A model generated the notes under the pieces. That model was not told the DNA's origin. It saw nothing but the letters and a program-made list of their open reading frames with translations, and did no database searches. From assembly GCF_031323975.1 (NCBI RefSeq), contig NZ_JAVIWS010000001.1, positions 2,232,001 through 2,296,000 on the forward strand: 64,000 nucleotides of DNA, given 5' to 3'. Source of the DNA: Escherichia ruysiae. GTDB lineage: Bacteria; Pseudomonadota; Gammaproteobacteria; Enterobacterales; Enterobacteriaceae. Shown piece by piece: positions 52,888 to 61,728 of the stretch (position 1 is the first letter of the stretch; the number at the start of each line of letters is the position of its first letter). Position numbers and translations under genes: made by a program.

Positions 52888-53967
52888 TTAATCCACGTAT
52901 TTCATCGCGACCCTTGATGTCAGGCGCGTGATAAGTTCGTAAGCACTCACTTTCGTCATTTCTGCGATACGCTCTACGGGCAGACCTTCGCCCCATAAAA
53001 TGACCTGATCCCCGGCTTTATCCTGCGCCTGCGGGCCTAAATCTACGCAGATCATATCCATCGCGACTCGCCCCACAATCGGCACTTCGCGGCCGTTCAC
53101 CAGCACTGGTGTACCGGACGGCGCGGCGCGCGGGTAGCCATCGCCATAGCCCATCGCCACCACGCCAAGGCGGGTATCGCGCTCGCTAATCCAGGTGCCG
53201 CCATAGCCTACCGGTTCACCTGCTTTATGCTCACGCACGGCAATCAGGCTGGAGGTCAGTGACATCACTGGCTGGCAACCGAAATCGGCACCGGTGGAAC
53301 CATCTTCCAGCGGTGACACGCCATAAAGAATGATGCCCGGGCGCACCCAATCAAAATGCGACTGCGGCCATAACAAAATTCCGCCCGATGCGGCGATTGA
53401 ACGCTTGCCGGGTCTGCCTTCGCAAAAGGTATTGAAGATATCGAGTTGTTTCTCAGTCGCGCCGCATTTTGGCTCATCAGCACGAGCAAAGTGGCTGACA
53501 ATATTCACCGGCTGACGGACGTTTTTACATTGCGTAAGTCGTTGATAAAACGCTTCAGCTTGTTCCGGTAACACGCCCAGCCGGTGCATACCGGTGTCGA
53601 GTTTCATCCAGACGGTAACTGGCTCCTCCAGATTGGCCTCTTCCAGCGCAGCAAGCTGTTCTTCGTTATGCACGGCAGTATGCAGATGTTCAGCGGAGAT
53701 CGTCGGCAGATCGTCTGCTTCAAAAAAGCCTTCCAGTAACAAAATAGGTTGCGTGATGCCCCCCGCCCTAAGCCGCAGGGCTTCTTCGAGACGGGCAACG
53801 CCAAAGGCGTCGGCATCGGGGAGCGTTCGCGCGGTCTCAATCAGACCGTGACCGTAGGCGTTCGCTTTCACCACCGCAACCAGTTTACTGGCAGGTGCCA
53901 GTTCACGCAGACGTTGCAGGTTGTGTCGCAGAGCGCGGCGGTTAATCACAACAGTTGCCGCTTGCAT
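52888..53967 (-). CDS. alr: Alanine racemase (biosynthetic)
   Basis: A 359-residue PLP enzyme converting L-alanine to D-alanine for peptidoglycan. The PLP lysine is in [10 protein letters not shown] (near 34) and the catalytic Tyr in [12 protein letters not shown] (near 255). Co-directional with dnaB upstream, separated by 52 bp. Confidence 0.96.
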   Translation of the reverse strand: MQAATVVINRRALRHNLQRLRELAPASKLVAVVKANAYGHGLIETARTLPDADAFGVARLEEALRLRAGGITQPILLLEGFFEADDLPTISAEHLHTAVHNEEQLAALEEANLEEPVTVWMKLDTGMHRLGVLPEQAEAFYQRLTQCKNVRQPVNIVSHFARADEPKCGATEKQLDIFNTFCEGRPGKRSIAASGGILLWPQSHFDWVRPGIILYGVSPLEDGSTGADFGCQPVMSLTSSLIAVREHKAGEPVGYGGTWISERDTRLGVVAMGYGDGYPRAAPSGTPVLVNGREVPIVGRVAMDMICVDLGPQAQDKAGDQVILWGEGLPVERIAEMTKVSAYELITRLTSRVAMKYVD

Positions 53968-54019
53968 TTGTGTTCCTTGATAAGTGTTTGCTTTAATTAC
54001 CTAATTCATAAAATAATTA

Positions 54020-55435
54020 TTATTCGTCGTCGTACTGTGGCCCCGCGTAGTTGTCGAAACGCGACCATTGACCGTTAAAGGTCAGGCGTACCGTCCCGAT
54101 TGGGCCGTTACGTTGTTTACCGATAATAATTTCTGCGATGCCTTTTAAATCACTGTTTTCGTGATAAACCTCATCACGATAGATAAACATGATCAAGTCC
54201 GCATCCTGCTCGATGGAACCGGATTCACGCAGGTCGGAGTTGACCGGGCGTTTGTCAGCACGTTGTTCCAGAGAACGGTTCAACTGAGACAGCGCCACCA
54301 CCGGCACATTCAGTTCTTTCGCCAGGGCTTTTAGCGAGCGGGAGATTTCTGCAATTTCCAGCGTACGGTTGTCTGAAAGCGCCGGTACGCGCATCAATTG
54401 CAGGTAGTCGATCATGATGAGTCCGATGCCGCCGTGTTCACGGGCAATACGGCGCGCGCGGGAGCGCACTTCCGTTGGCGTCAGGCCGGAGGAGTCATCA
54501 ATGTAGATATTTCGTTTTTCCAGCAAAATGCCCATCGTGCCGGAAATACGCGCCCAGTCTTCATCATCCAGTTGCCCGGTACGAATTTTGGTCTGGTCAA
54601 CGCGCGACAACGACGCCAGAGAACGCATCATAATCTGTTCCGATGGCATCTCCAGCGAGAAGATAAGTACTGGTTTATCCTGCAACATCGCCGCGTTTTC
54701 GACGAGGTTCATCGCAAATGTCGTTTTACCCATCGACGGACGCGCGGCGACGATGATCAAATCCGACGGCTGCAAGCCAGCGGTTTTTTTGTTGAGATCG
54801 TCATAGCCGGTATTAACACCGGTTACACCATCGTGCGGTTGCTGGAACAGTTGCTCAATACGCGCCACCGTGGCGTCGAGCACATCGGCGATATTCTTCG
54901 GCCCTTCGTCTTTATTGGCACGACTTTCGGCAATTTTAAAGACGCGAGATTCAGCAAGGTCGAGCAAGTCTTCACTGGTGCGCCCTTGCGGATCAAAACC
55001 GGCTTCGGCAATCTCATTCGCAACTGAGATCATCTCACGGACAACGGCACGTTCGCGCACGATGTCGGCATAGGCACTGATGTTCGCTGCACTTGGCGTA
55101 TTTTTTGACAGTTCCGCCAAATAAGCAAAACCACCAACGCTGTCAAGTTGCCCCTGGCGCTCCAGTGATTCGGCAAGGGTGATCAGGTCAATTGGGCTAC
55201 CGCTTTCCTGCAAACGCGCCATTTCGGTAAAGATATGACGGTGCGGACGGGTGTAGAAATCATCTGCCACCACTCGCTCGGCCACATCGTCCCAGCGTTC
55301 GTTATCCAGCATTAAACCGCCCAACACCGACTGCTCCGCTTCGATCGAGTGCGGAGGCACTTTCAGCCCGGCAACTTGTGGATCGCGATCGCGGGGTTCA
55401 GCCTGCTGTTTGTTGAAGGGTTTATTTCCTGCCAT
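54020..55435 (-). CDS. dnaB: Replicative DNA helicase DnaB
   Basis: A 471-residue hexameric helicase. The N-terminal DnaB domain (SIEAEQSVLGGLMLDNERWDD) is followed by the RecA-like motor with Walker A ARPSMGKTTFAM (near 230) and LIMIDYLQLMR. Divergent from qorA; upstream of alr. Confidence 0.97.
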   Translation of the reverse strand: MAGNKPFNKQQAEPRDRDPQVAGLKVPPHSIEAEQSVLGGLMLDNERWDDVAERVVADDFYTRPHRHIFTEMARLQESGSPIDLITLAESLERQGQLDSVGGFAYLAELSKNTPSAANISAYADIVRERAVVREMISVANEIAEAGFDPQGRTSEDLLDLAESRVFKIAESRANKDEGPKNIADVLDATVARIEQLFQQPHDGVTGVNTGYDDLNKKTAGLQPSDLIIVAARPSMGKTTFAMNLVENAAMLQDKPVLIFSLEMPSEQIMMRSLASLSRVDQTKIRTGQLDDEDWARISGTMGILLEKRNIYIDDSSGLTPTEVRSRARRIAREHGGIGLIMIDYLQLMRVPALSDNRTLEIAEISRSLKALAKELNVPVVALSQLNRSLEQRADKRPVNSDLRESGSIEQDADLIMFIYRDEVYHENSDLKGIAEIIIGKQRNGPIGTVRLTFNGQWSRFDNYAGPQYDDE

Positions 55436-55517
55436 AGTGAATGGAGTTACCGAGATAAAGAATGGGTCGAAACTTTACCATATGAAGCAGACCCTGACGA
55501 TACGTTCTGGAGGACAC

Positions 55518-56501
55518 ATGGCAACACGAATTGAATTTCACAAGCACGGTGGCCCGGAAGTACTTCAAACCGTGGAATTTACTCCTGCCGATCCGGCAGA
55601 GAATGAAATCCAGGTCGAAAATAAAGCCATTGGCATCAATTTCATCGACACTTATATCCGCAGCGGCCTTTATCCACCGCCATCGCTACCCAGCGGATTA
55701 GGCACCGAAGCGGCTGGCATTGTGAGCAAAGTCGGCAGCGGCGTGAAACATATTAAAGCGGGCGATCGTGTGGTTTATGCGCAGTCAACGTTAGGGGCTT
55801 ACAGTTCTGTGCATAACGTCAATGCCGATAAAGCGGCAATTCTGCCAGCGGCGATCTCTTTTGAGCAAGCTGCCGCGTCGTTCCTGAAAGGCTTAACGGT
55901 TTATTATCTGCTGCGCAAAACGTATGAAATCAAACCTGACGAACAGTTCCTGTTCCATGCGGCTGCTGGCGGCGTGGGCTTAATTGCCTGCCAGTGGGCA
56001 AAAGCCTTAGGAGCAAAACTTATTGGCACTGTGGGCAGCGCGCAAAAAGCGCAAAGTGCATTAAAAGCGGGTGCATGGCAGGTAATTAACTATCGCGACG
56101 AAAATCTGGTCGAGCGATTAAAAGAGATCACCGACGGCAAGAAAGTGCGCGTGGTGTACGATTCCGTAGGCAAAGATACCTGGGAACGGTCGCTGGATTG
56201 TCTGCAACGTCGCGGTTTAATGGTCAGTTTTGGTAACTCATCAGGCGCGGTGACGGGTGTGAACTTAGGCATTCTCAATCAGAAAGGCTCGCTGTATGTG
56301 ACACGCCCTTCCCTGCAAGGCTATATCACCACGCGGGATGAGTTAACCGAAGCCAGTAATGAACTGTTTTCTTTGATCGCCAGCGGCGTGATTAAGGTCG
56401 ATGTCGCAGAGCAACAGAAATATCCGCTGAAGGATGCGCGGCGAGCGCATGAGATTCTGGAAAGCCGGGCGACGCAGGGTTCCAGCTTACTGATCCCATA
56501 A
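55518..56501 (+). CDS. qorA: NADPH-dependent quinone oxidoreductase QorA
   Basis: A 327-residue zeta-crystallin-type medium-chain dehydrogenase/reductase without zinc-binding cysteines. The Rossmann motif is AAAGGVGLIACQWA (about 150). ATG 55518 with AGGA gives the K-12 length; an upstream in-frame ATG at 55410 would overlap dnaB and has no support. Confidence 0.95.
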   Translation: MATRIEFHKHGGPEVLQTVEFTPADPAENEIQVENKAIGINFIDTYIRSGLYPPPSLPSGLGTEAAGIVSKVGSGVKHIKAGDRVVYAQSTLGAYSSVHNVNADKAAILPAAISFEQAAASFLKGLTVYYLLRKTYEIKPDEQFLFHAAAGGVGLIACQWAKALGAKLIGTVGSAQKAQSALKAGAWQVINYRDENLVERLKEITDGKKVRVVYDSVGKDTWERSLDCLQRRGLMVSFGNSSGAVTGVNLGILNQKGSLYVTRPSLQGYITTRDELTEASNELFSLIASGVIKVDVAEQQKYPLKDARRAHEILESRATQGSSLLIP

Positions 56502-56508
56502 AGAAATT

Positions 56509-56537
56509 GGGCTTCCACCTGGGAAGCCCTTTCTTTT
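56509..56537 (+). terminator. Terminator of qorA
   Basis: GGGCTTCC pairs with GGAAGCCC, followed by TTTCTTTT, eight bases after the qorA stop. Confidence 0.88.
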
Positions 56538-56664
56538 ATAGTTCGGCTGTATGTAGGGTACAGCACGATGAATCTGTTAGAGACGCAATAGTGACAGATT
56601 TGATAATCAATTCCTATTTTGTTCTAAGGATAAAACCTTAGGTTGTGATCATCCGCACAATCCC

Positions 56665-56907
56665 TTAGTAACGCCAGCGGTCATAACGCTGATATTTCGG
56701 CACTTTTGGTGCTTTAATCGCCTTAATAACCCACACCACCGCAATCGCCAGCAGTAACCACGGCAGCAACTTAATCATCAATGCCAGCATACCGCCGAGG
56801 AACATAATGGCCGTCGCCACAACCAGCGCGGCGATAATGCCCAGCAACGAAACGCCGGTGACCATCAACATGACAAAAAAGCCAATCACAAAAAGTAGTT
56901 CCAGCAT
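56665..56907 (-). CDS. pspG: Phage shock protein G
   Basis: An 80-residue inner-membrane protein with two hydrophobic segments (about 1-25 and 32-60) and a charged tail (KVPKYQRYDRW). It is an effector of the Psp membrane-stress response. ATG 56907 was chosen as the K-12 start; upstream is a sigma-54 promoter. An intergenic run of 163 bp separates it from qorA. Confidence 0.93.
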   Translation of the reverse strand: MLELLFVIGFFVMLMVTGVSLLGIIAALVVATAIMFLGGMLALMIKLLPWLLLAIAVVWVIKAIKAPKVPKYQRYDRWRY

Positions 56908-56941
56908 GATGTACTCCCAAATATGAAATCTCTTGCAGCCA

Positions 56942-56959
56942 TTACAAGAATCATGCCAA
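56942..56959 (-). promoter_or_regulatory. Sigma-54 promoter of pspG
   Basis: TTGGCATGATTCTTGTAA on the minus strand has GG at -24 and GT at -12, 10 bp apart. It matches the PspF-controlled pspG promoter about 35-50 bp upstream of the start codon. Confidence 0.85.
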
Positions 56960-57042
56960 AACCTAACATTATGATTTATCAAAAAATATGCCCCGCGACG
57001 GTGCGCAGGGCATAGTGAATTTGACTACTTTGTGGTGAAAAA

Positions 57043-58038
57043 TTAACGCTTATCCGCCACCAGTTTGAGCGCATGTTCCAGCACGTTAATGTCAGCACCC
57101 GCTTTATGGGCATTTTCACTTAAATAACGACGCCACTGCCGCGCACCAGGAATACCCTGGAACAGACCCAGCATATGCCGGGTAATATGGCCGAGATACG
57201 TCCCCTGGCTAAGCTCACGCTCAATGTACGGATACATGGCGCGGACTACCGCCACCGGATCGGCATCAGTATCAGAGGAACCAAAGATCTCTCGATCCAC
57301 CGCCGCCAGAATCCCCGGATTCTGGTACGCCTCACGTCCGACCATCACGCCATCCATATGTTGCAAATGTGCTTTAGCCTCTTCCAGCGACTTGATGCCA
57401 CCGTTAATCGACATCGTCAGATGCGGAAAATCACGCTTCAGTTGATAGACGCGCGGGTAATCGAGCGGCGGGATTTCGCGGTTTTCTTTCGGGCTTAAAC
57501 CAGAAAGCCAGGCTTTACGCGCGTGGATGATAAACATCTCACACTCGCCTTTACCGGAAACGGTGTTGATGAAATCACAAAGAAATTCATAGCTGTCCTG
57601 GTCGTCAATACCAATACGCGTTTTCACCGTGACTGGAATCGACACCACATCGCGCATCGCTTTAACGCAGTCGGCTACCAGTTGCGCATTACCCATCAGG
57701 CACGCGCCAAACATGCCGTTCTGTACCCGGTCAGACGGGCAGCCGACATTCAGGTTGATTTCATCGTATCCGCGCGCTTCTGCCAGCTTCGCACACTGCG
57801 CCAGTGCCGCTGGATCGCTTCCACCCAGTTGCAACGCCACCGGATGCTCTTCTTCACTGTACGCCAGGTAATCACCTTTACCGTGAATAATTGCCCCCGT
57901 GGTCACCATTTCGGTATAGAGAAGTGTATTGCGGGAGAGCAGACGCAGGAAATAACGGCAATGTCTGTCCGTCCAGTCGAGCATCGGGGCAATGGAGAAA
58001 CGGTATGCGGAATAAGCGGTTTGTGATTCTGCTGACAT
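57043..58038 (-). CDS. dusA: tRNA-dihydrouridine(20/20a) synthase DusA
   Basis: A 331-residue FMN-dependent enzyme that reduces U20/U20a in tRNA. It has a TIM-barrel ([16 protein letters not shown] near the N-terminus) with the catalytic Cys in [11 protein letters not shown] and [16 protein letters not shown]. The N-terminus [20 protein letters not shown] resembles the Salmonella form rather than the K-12 form as I recall it. dusA 5' ends are integration sites for many elements; here the site looks uninterrupted, with zur next to it. Confidence 0.95.
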   Translation of the reverse strand: MSAESQTAYSAYRFSIAPMLDWTDRHCRYFLRLLSRNTLLYTEMVTTGAIIHGKGDYLAYSEEEHPVALQLGGSDPAALAQCAKLAEARGYDEINLNVGCPSDRVQNGMFGACLMGNAQLVADCVKAMRDVVSIPVTVKTRIGIDDQDSYEFLCDFINTVSGKGECEMFIIHARKAWLSGLSPKENREIPPLDYPRVYQLKRDFPHLTMSINGGIKSLEEAKAHLQHMDGVMVGREAYQNPGILAAVDREIFGSSDTDADPVAVVRAMYPYIERELSQGTYLGHITRHMLGLFQGIPGARQWRRYLSENAHKAGADINVLEHALKLVADKR

Positions 58039-58192
58039 GGCGTTTTTTTAAGCACCTGGTGAATTGGGGGCGCTACTATAGCATAACGAATATGCGATCA
58101 GGCAATGTGACAGCTATGACGCCCTGTTCTCGGCGTTTAAGTGAGAACTATGGTAAAGTAAGGACATTCTTAACCCCACTTTGAGGTGCCCA

Positions 58193-58708
58193 ATGGAAAA
58201 GACCACAACGCAGGAGTTATTAGCGCAAGCTGAAAAACTCTGTGCACAGCGTAATGTGCGCCTGACCCCGCAGCGCCTTGAAGTGTTGCGCCTGATGAGT
58301 CTGCAGGAAGGAGCCATCAGCGCCTACGATCTGCTTGATTTACTGCGTGAAGCAGAGCCGCAGGCCAAGCCGCCAACGGTTTATCGCGCACTCGATTTTC
58401 TGCTTGAGCAAGGGTTTGTGCATAAAGTTGAGTCCACCAACAGCTATGTGCTCTGTCACCTGTTCGATCAACCAACGCATACTTCAGCTATGTTTATTTG
58501 CGATCGCTGCGGCGCAGTGAAAGAAGAGTGTGCGGAAGGTGTGGAAGACATCATGCATACGCTGGCGGCAAAAATGGGTTTTGCCCTGCGGCATAATGTG
58601 ATTGAAGCGCATGGATTATGTTCAGCATGTGTAGAAGTGGAAGCGTGTCGTCATCCTGAACAGTGCCATCATGACCACTCTATTCAGGTGAAAAAGAAAC
58701 CGCGTTAA
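58193..58708 (+). CDS. zur: Zinc uptake regulator Zur
   Basis: A 171-residue Fur-family repressor. The N-terminal winged helix (RLTPQRLEVLRLMSLQEGAISAYDLLD) is followed by a metal-binding C-terminal domain with two Cys pairs (CDRCGAVKEEC; CSACVEVEAC) and HHDH. In K-12, yjbL and yjbM lie between zur and dusA; here dusA follows directly. Start 58193 gives the known length; the in-frame codon at 58181 is not needed. Confidence 0.95.
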   Translation: MEKTTTQELLAQAEKLCAQRNVRLTPQRLEVLRLMSLQEGAISAYDLLDLLREAEPQAKPPTVYRALDFLLEQGFVHKVESTNSYVLCHLFDQPTHTSAMFICDRCGAVKEECAEGVEDIMHTLAAKMGFALRHNVIEAHGLCSACVEVEACRHPEQCHHDHSIQVKKKPR

Positions 58709-58749
58709 GAGGGCGTACATCCTTGTACACGTCGGGCAGGAGGGATTAA

Positions 58750-58959
58750 TTACCAGCGGTATTCATTGCGGGTTTCCCAGTCCACGACCTCTTTCTCTGC
58801 CTGATCTTTCTGGTAACCGTAGCGTTCCTGGATTTTACCCACTAACTGATCACGTTTACCTTCAATGACCGTCATATCATCATCGGTCAGTTTGCCCCAT
58901 TGCTCTTTCACTTTACCTTTGAACTGTTTCCAGTTACCGCCGACTTCGTCTTTATTCAT
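58750..58959 (-). CDS. yjbJ: CsbD-family stress protein YjbJ
   Basis: A 69-residue protein of the CsbD family (NWKQFKGKVKEQWGKLTDDD), abundant in stationary phase. It has no signal peptide. ATG 58959 gives the known length. Convergent with zur. Confidence 0.93.
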   Translation of the reverse strand: MNKDEVGGNWKQFKGKVKEQWGKLTDDDMTVIEGKRDQLVGKIQERYGYQKDQAEKEVVDWETRNEYRW

Positions 58960-59074
58960 ATTCAAGTCCTCATCGTTAGGTGGTGAATGAGAGTACGCTC
59001 GCTTTTCTTCTGAACATGGGATTAAGTGTAGTCAGGAATTTGGCTTAGGATTATTTATTCAGAATATTTAACCG

Positions 59075-60454
59075 TCACGCTCCGGCAAACCATGTTCCGT
59101 TGCGCCAGTGACGACGCCAGATAGCCGCCAGAGAAAGCCCGCGCAGCGCCAGAAAGACGGTTAACGCCAGCCACAAACCATGATTACCCAACCACGGCAA
59201 CGTGAGGAGCGTCAGCGCAAATCCTGCTGCTGCCACCGCCATACTGTTTCGCATTTCGGCGGCGCGCGTTGCACCTATAAACATGCCGTCCAGCAGATAA
59301 CACCAGACACCAACCAGCGGTAAAATGACCTGCCAGATAAGATAGCGATCGGCCAGCTGCTGAATCTGGGTTAATGACGTCAGCAACGCAATAATGTGTT
59401 CCCCTGCCAGCAAATAAATCACAGAAAACAGCAACGCCACGATCCCCGACTGGCGACACGCTGCGCGCCAGACATCCAGTAACTGGCTCCCGTCGCGCGC
59501 ACCGTATGCCTGACCTGAATGAGCTTCAACCGCGTAGGCAAAACCATCCAGCGCATAGGCGGTAAAGGTGAGTAGCGTCATCAGAACCGCGTTAACGGCG
59601 ATAATGTCACTTCCCAGTCGCGCGCCAAGTACCGTTATTGCACCAAAACAGAGTTGCAATAACAGGGAGCGCAGCATGATGTCGCGGTTAAGCGCCAGCA
59701 AGCGACGGACGTTTCCTCGCCAGGCTGTTTTCAGCATTTCGCCGGAAATACCGCGTAGTTTGAGGATTTTACGCACCATTAGCAGACCAATCAGCAACGT
59801 CGCATATTCTGCGATGACCGTTGCCAGCGCCGCGCCCTGCACGTTCATATGCAGCCCCATCACCAGCCAGACATCCAGCACAATGTTGAGAATATTACCC
59901 ACCACTAACAGGACAACCGGCGCACGGGCATATTGCACGCCGAGCAACCAGCCAAGTAATACCAGGTTTGCCAGCGACGCCGGTGCACTTAGCCACCGAA
60001 TTTCAAGAAAGCGCCGCGCCTGTTCCAGCACGGCTTCACTGCCACCAACAATATGCAGCGCCAGATCGATAATCGGTGTACGCAACAGAGCAATCAACGC
60101 GCCAGCCCCCAGCGCCAGTAGCAACGGCTGCACCAGCGCACGCGCTAATGCCTGAGGATTTTTGGCACCATACGCCTGCGCAGTAAGCCCGGTAGTGCTC
60201 ATGCGCAAAAACAGCAACAGCATAAAGAGAAAGCTGGTCGCCGTTGCGCCAACCGCCACGCCGCCCAGATAAACCGGACTATCAAGATGACCAATTACCG
60301 CCGTATCAATCAGCCCCAGCAACGGAACGGTGATATTGGAGAAAATCATAGGTAAGGCGAGATGCCAGAGAGCTTTATCAGATGAAGTGAGGAATGCCAT
60401 GCAGACAAGCCTGATGAAGAGAGATGAAAAACAAACCGCGACGCCAGGCGGCAT
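59075..60454 (-). CDS. dinF: MATE-family efflux protein DinF
   Basis: A 459-residue transporter with 12 transmembrane helices of the MATE family, implicated in tolerance of oxidative stress and bile salts. It is damage-inducible because it is co-transcribed with lexA (18 bp gap). The annotated ATG is kept; an in-frame Met at 60400 (MAFLTSSDK) would remove 18 residues and is also possible. Confidence 0.93.
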   Translation of the reverse strand: MPPGVAVCFSSLFIRLVCMAFLTSSDKALWHLALPMIFSNITVPLLGLIDTAVIGHLDSPVYLGGVAVGATATSFLFMLLLFLRMSTTGLTAQAYGAKNPQALARALVQPLLLALGAGALIALLRTPIIDLALHIVGGSEAVLEQARRFLEIRWLSAPASLANLVLLGWLLGVQYARAPVVLLVVGNILNIVLDVWLVMGLHMNVQGAALATVIAEYATLLIGLLMVRKILKLRGISGEMLKTAWRGNVRRLLALNRDIMLRSLLLQLCFGAITVLGARLGSDIIAVNAVLMTLLTFTAYALDGFAYAVEAHSGQAYGARDGSQLLDVWRAACRQSGIVALLFSVIYLLAGEHIIALLTSLTQIQQLADRYLIWQVILPLVGVWCYLLDGMFIGATRAAEMRNSMAVAAAGFALTLLTLPWLGNHGLWLALTVFLALRGLSLAAIWRRHWRNGTWFAGA

Positions 60455-60472
60455 CGCGGTATCAGAGATCTG

Positions 60473-61081
60473 TTACAGCCAGTCGCCGTTGCGAATAACC
60501 CCAACCGCCAGCCCTTCAATGGTGAAGCTCTGCTGACGAAGGTCAACGACAATCGGTTTAAACTCGCTGTTTTCTGGCAATAATTCGACTTTATTGCCCT
60601 GTTTTTTCAGACGCTTAACGGTAACTTCGTCATCAATACGTGCGACAACGACCTGACCATTACGTACATCCTGAGTTTTATGCACTGCCAGCAAGTCGCC
60701 ATCCATAATGCCGATATCTTTCATCGACATTCCGCTGACGCGCAGCAGGAAATCGGCATTCGGCTTGAACAAGGAAGGATCGACCTGATAATGACCTTCA
60801 ATATGCTGCTGCGCCAGAAGCGGTTCACCGGCAGCCACACGACCTACCAATGGCAACCCTTCTTCCTCTTCCTGCAACAAACGAATCCCACGCGATGCGC
60901 CGGAAACAATTTCAATTACGCCTTTGCGTGCCAACGCTTTCAGATGTTCTTCAGCCGCGTTTGGGGAACGGAACCCCAAACGCTGCGCGATTTCCGCACG
61001 CGTCGGCGGCATACCTGTCTGGCTGATGTGATCACGAATGAGATCAAACACCTCTTGTTGCCTGGCCGTTAACGCTTTCAT
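60473..61081 (-). CDS. lexA: SOS repressor LexA
   Basis: A 202-residue repressor with an N-terminal winged helix ([20 protein letters not shown]), the self-cleavage site Ala-Gly in VGRVAAGEP (84-85), catalytic Ser119 in [13 protein letters not shown], and Lys156 nearby. RecA-stimulated autolysis releases the SOS regulon. It is preceded by two LexA boxes (autoregulation) and followed by dinF. Confidence 0.97.
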   Translation of the reverse strand: MKALTARQQEVFDLIRDHISQTGMPPTRAEIAQRLGFRSPNAAEEHLKALARKGVIEIVSGASRGIRLLQEEEEGLPLVGRVAAGEPLLAQQHIEGHYQVDPSLFKPNADFLLRVSGMSMKDIGIMDGDLLAVHKTQDVRNGQVVVARIDDEVTVKRLKKQGNKVELLPENSEFKPIVVDLRQQSFTIEGLAVGVIRNGDWL

Positions 61082-61089
61082 TCCGCCCC

Positions 61090-61126
61090 CTGGGTGTATA
61101 TACAGTTATGCTGTGAGTATATACAG
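61090..61126 (-). promoter_or_regulatory. Two LexA boxes of the lexA promoter
   Basis: CTGGGTGTATATACAG (61090-61105) and CTGTGAGTATATACAG (61111-61126) are tandem SOS boxes, the well-known double operator of lexA. Confidence 0.95.
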
Positions 61127-61190
61127 CAAAAGGCGATTTTGGAACCATAAACTACACAATAAACCAGAGATTTATCGAATTCTGGAAGGG

Positions 61191-61559
61191 TTATCCAAAA
61201 TGCGACCATAACAGAATGACCCAGGTTGCCACAGCGACGATAATCGCGATCAGCACCGCTGCGGACCCCATATCTTTCGCCCGCCCGGAAAGCTCGTGGT
61301 ATTCAGAGCCAATACGATCAACCACCGCTTCGATGGCGCTATTGAGAATTTCCACAATCATCACCAACATGACGGAGCTAATAAGCAGTACGCGGGTTAT
61401 CGCGTCCACATCCAGCCAGCAAGCGATGACCACCGCCAACAATACCGCCACGCCTTCCTGACGGAATGCCGCTTCGTTGATCCATGCAGCGCGTAAACCT
61501 TTCCAGGAATAGCCAGCGGCTTTGATAATTCGAGTGAATCCAGTGGTATTATTGGCCAT
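61191..61559 (-). CDS. dgkA: Diacylglycerol kinase DgkA
   Basis: A 122-residue small inner-membrane enzyme with three transmembrane helices, recycling diacylglycerol from MDO synthesis to phosphatidic acid. The conserved motif EILNSAIEAVVDRIG contains the catalytic Glu (near 69). Divergent from plsB; followed by lexA. Confidence 0.96.
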   Translation of the reverse strand: MANNTTGFTRIIKAAGYSWKGLRAAWINEAAFRQEGVAVLLAVVIACWLDVDAITRVLLISSVMLVMIVEILNSAIEAVVDRIGSEYHELSGRAKDMGSAAVLIAIIVAVATWVILLWSHFG

Positions 61560-61728
61560 TGAAAGAACCTTTTTACATTATGAGCGTCAATATCAGTGTA
61601 CCGTTGAATCCGATGATTCCGGTAGCGTAGCGCCGCGCGAAACATGAGCGGATACCACAGAATTTCCCATGACTTTCTGCTATCCTTCCCGCGCATTTGC
61701 ATTATTAACCAGAGGCTTTACATCGTTT

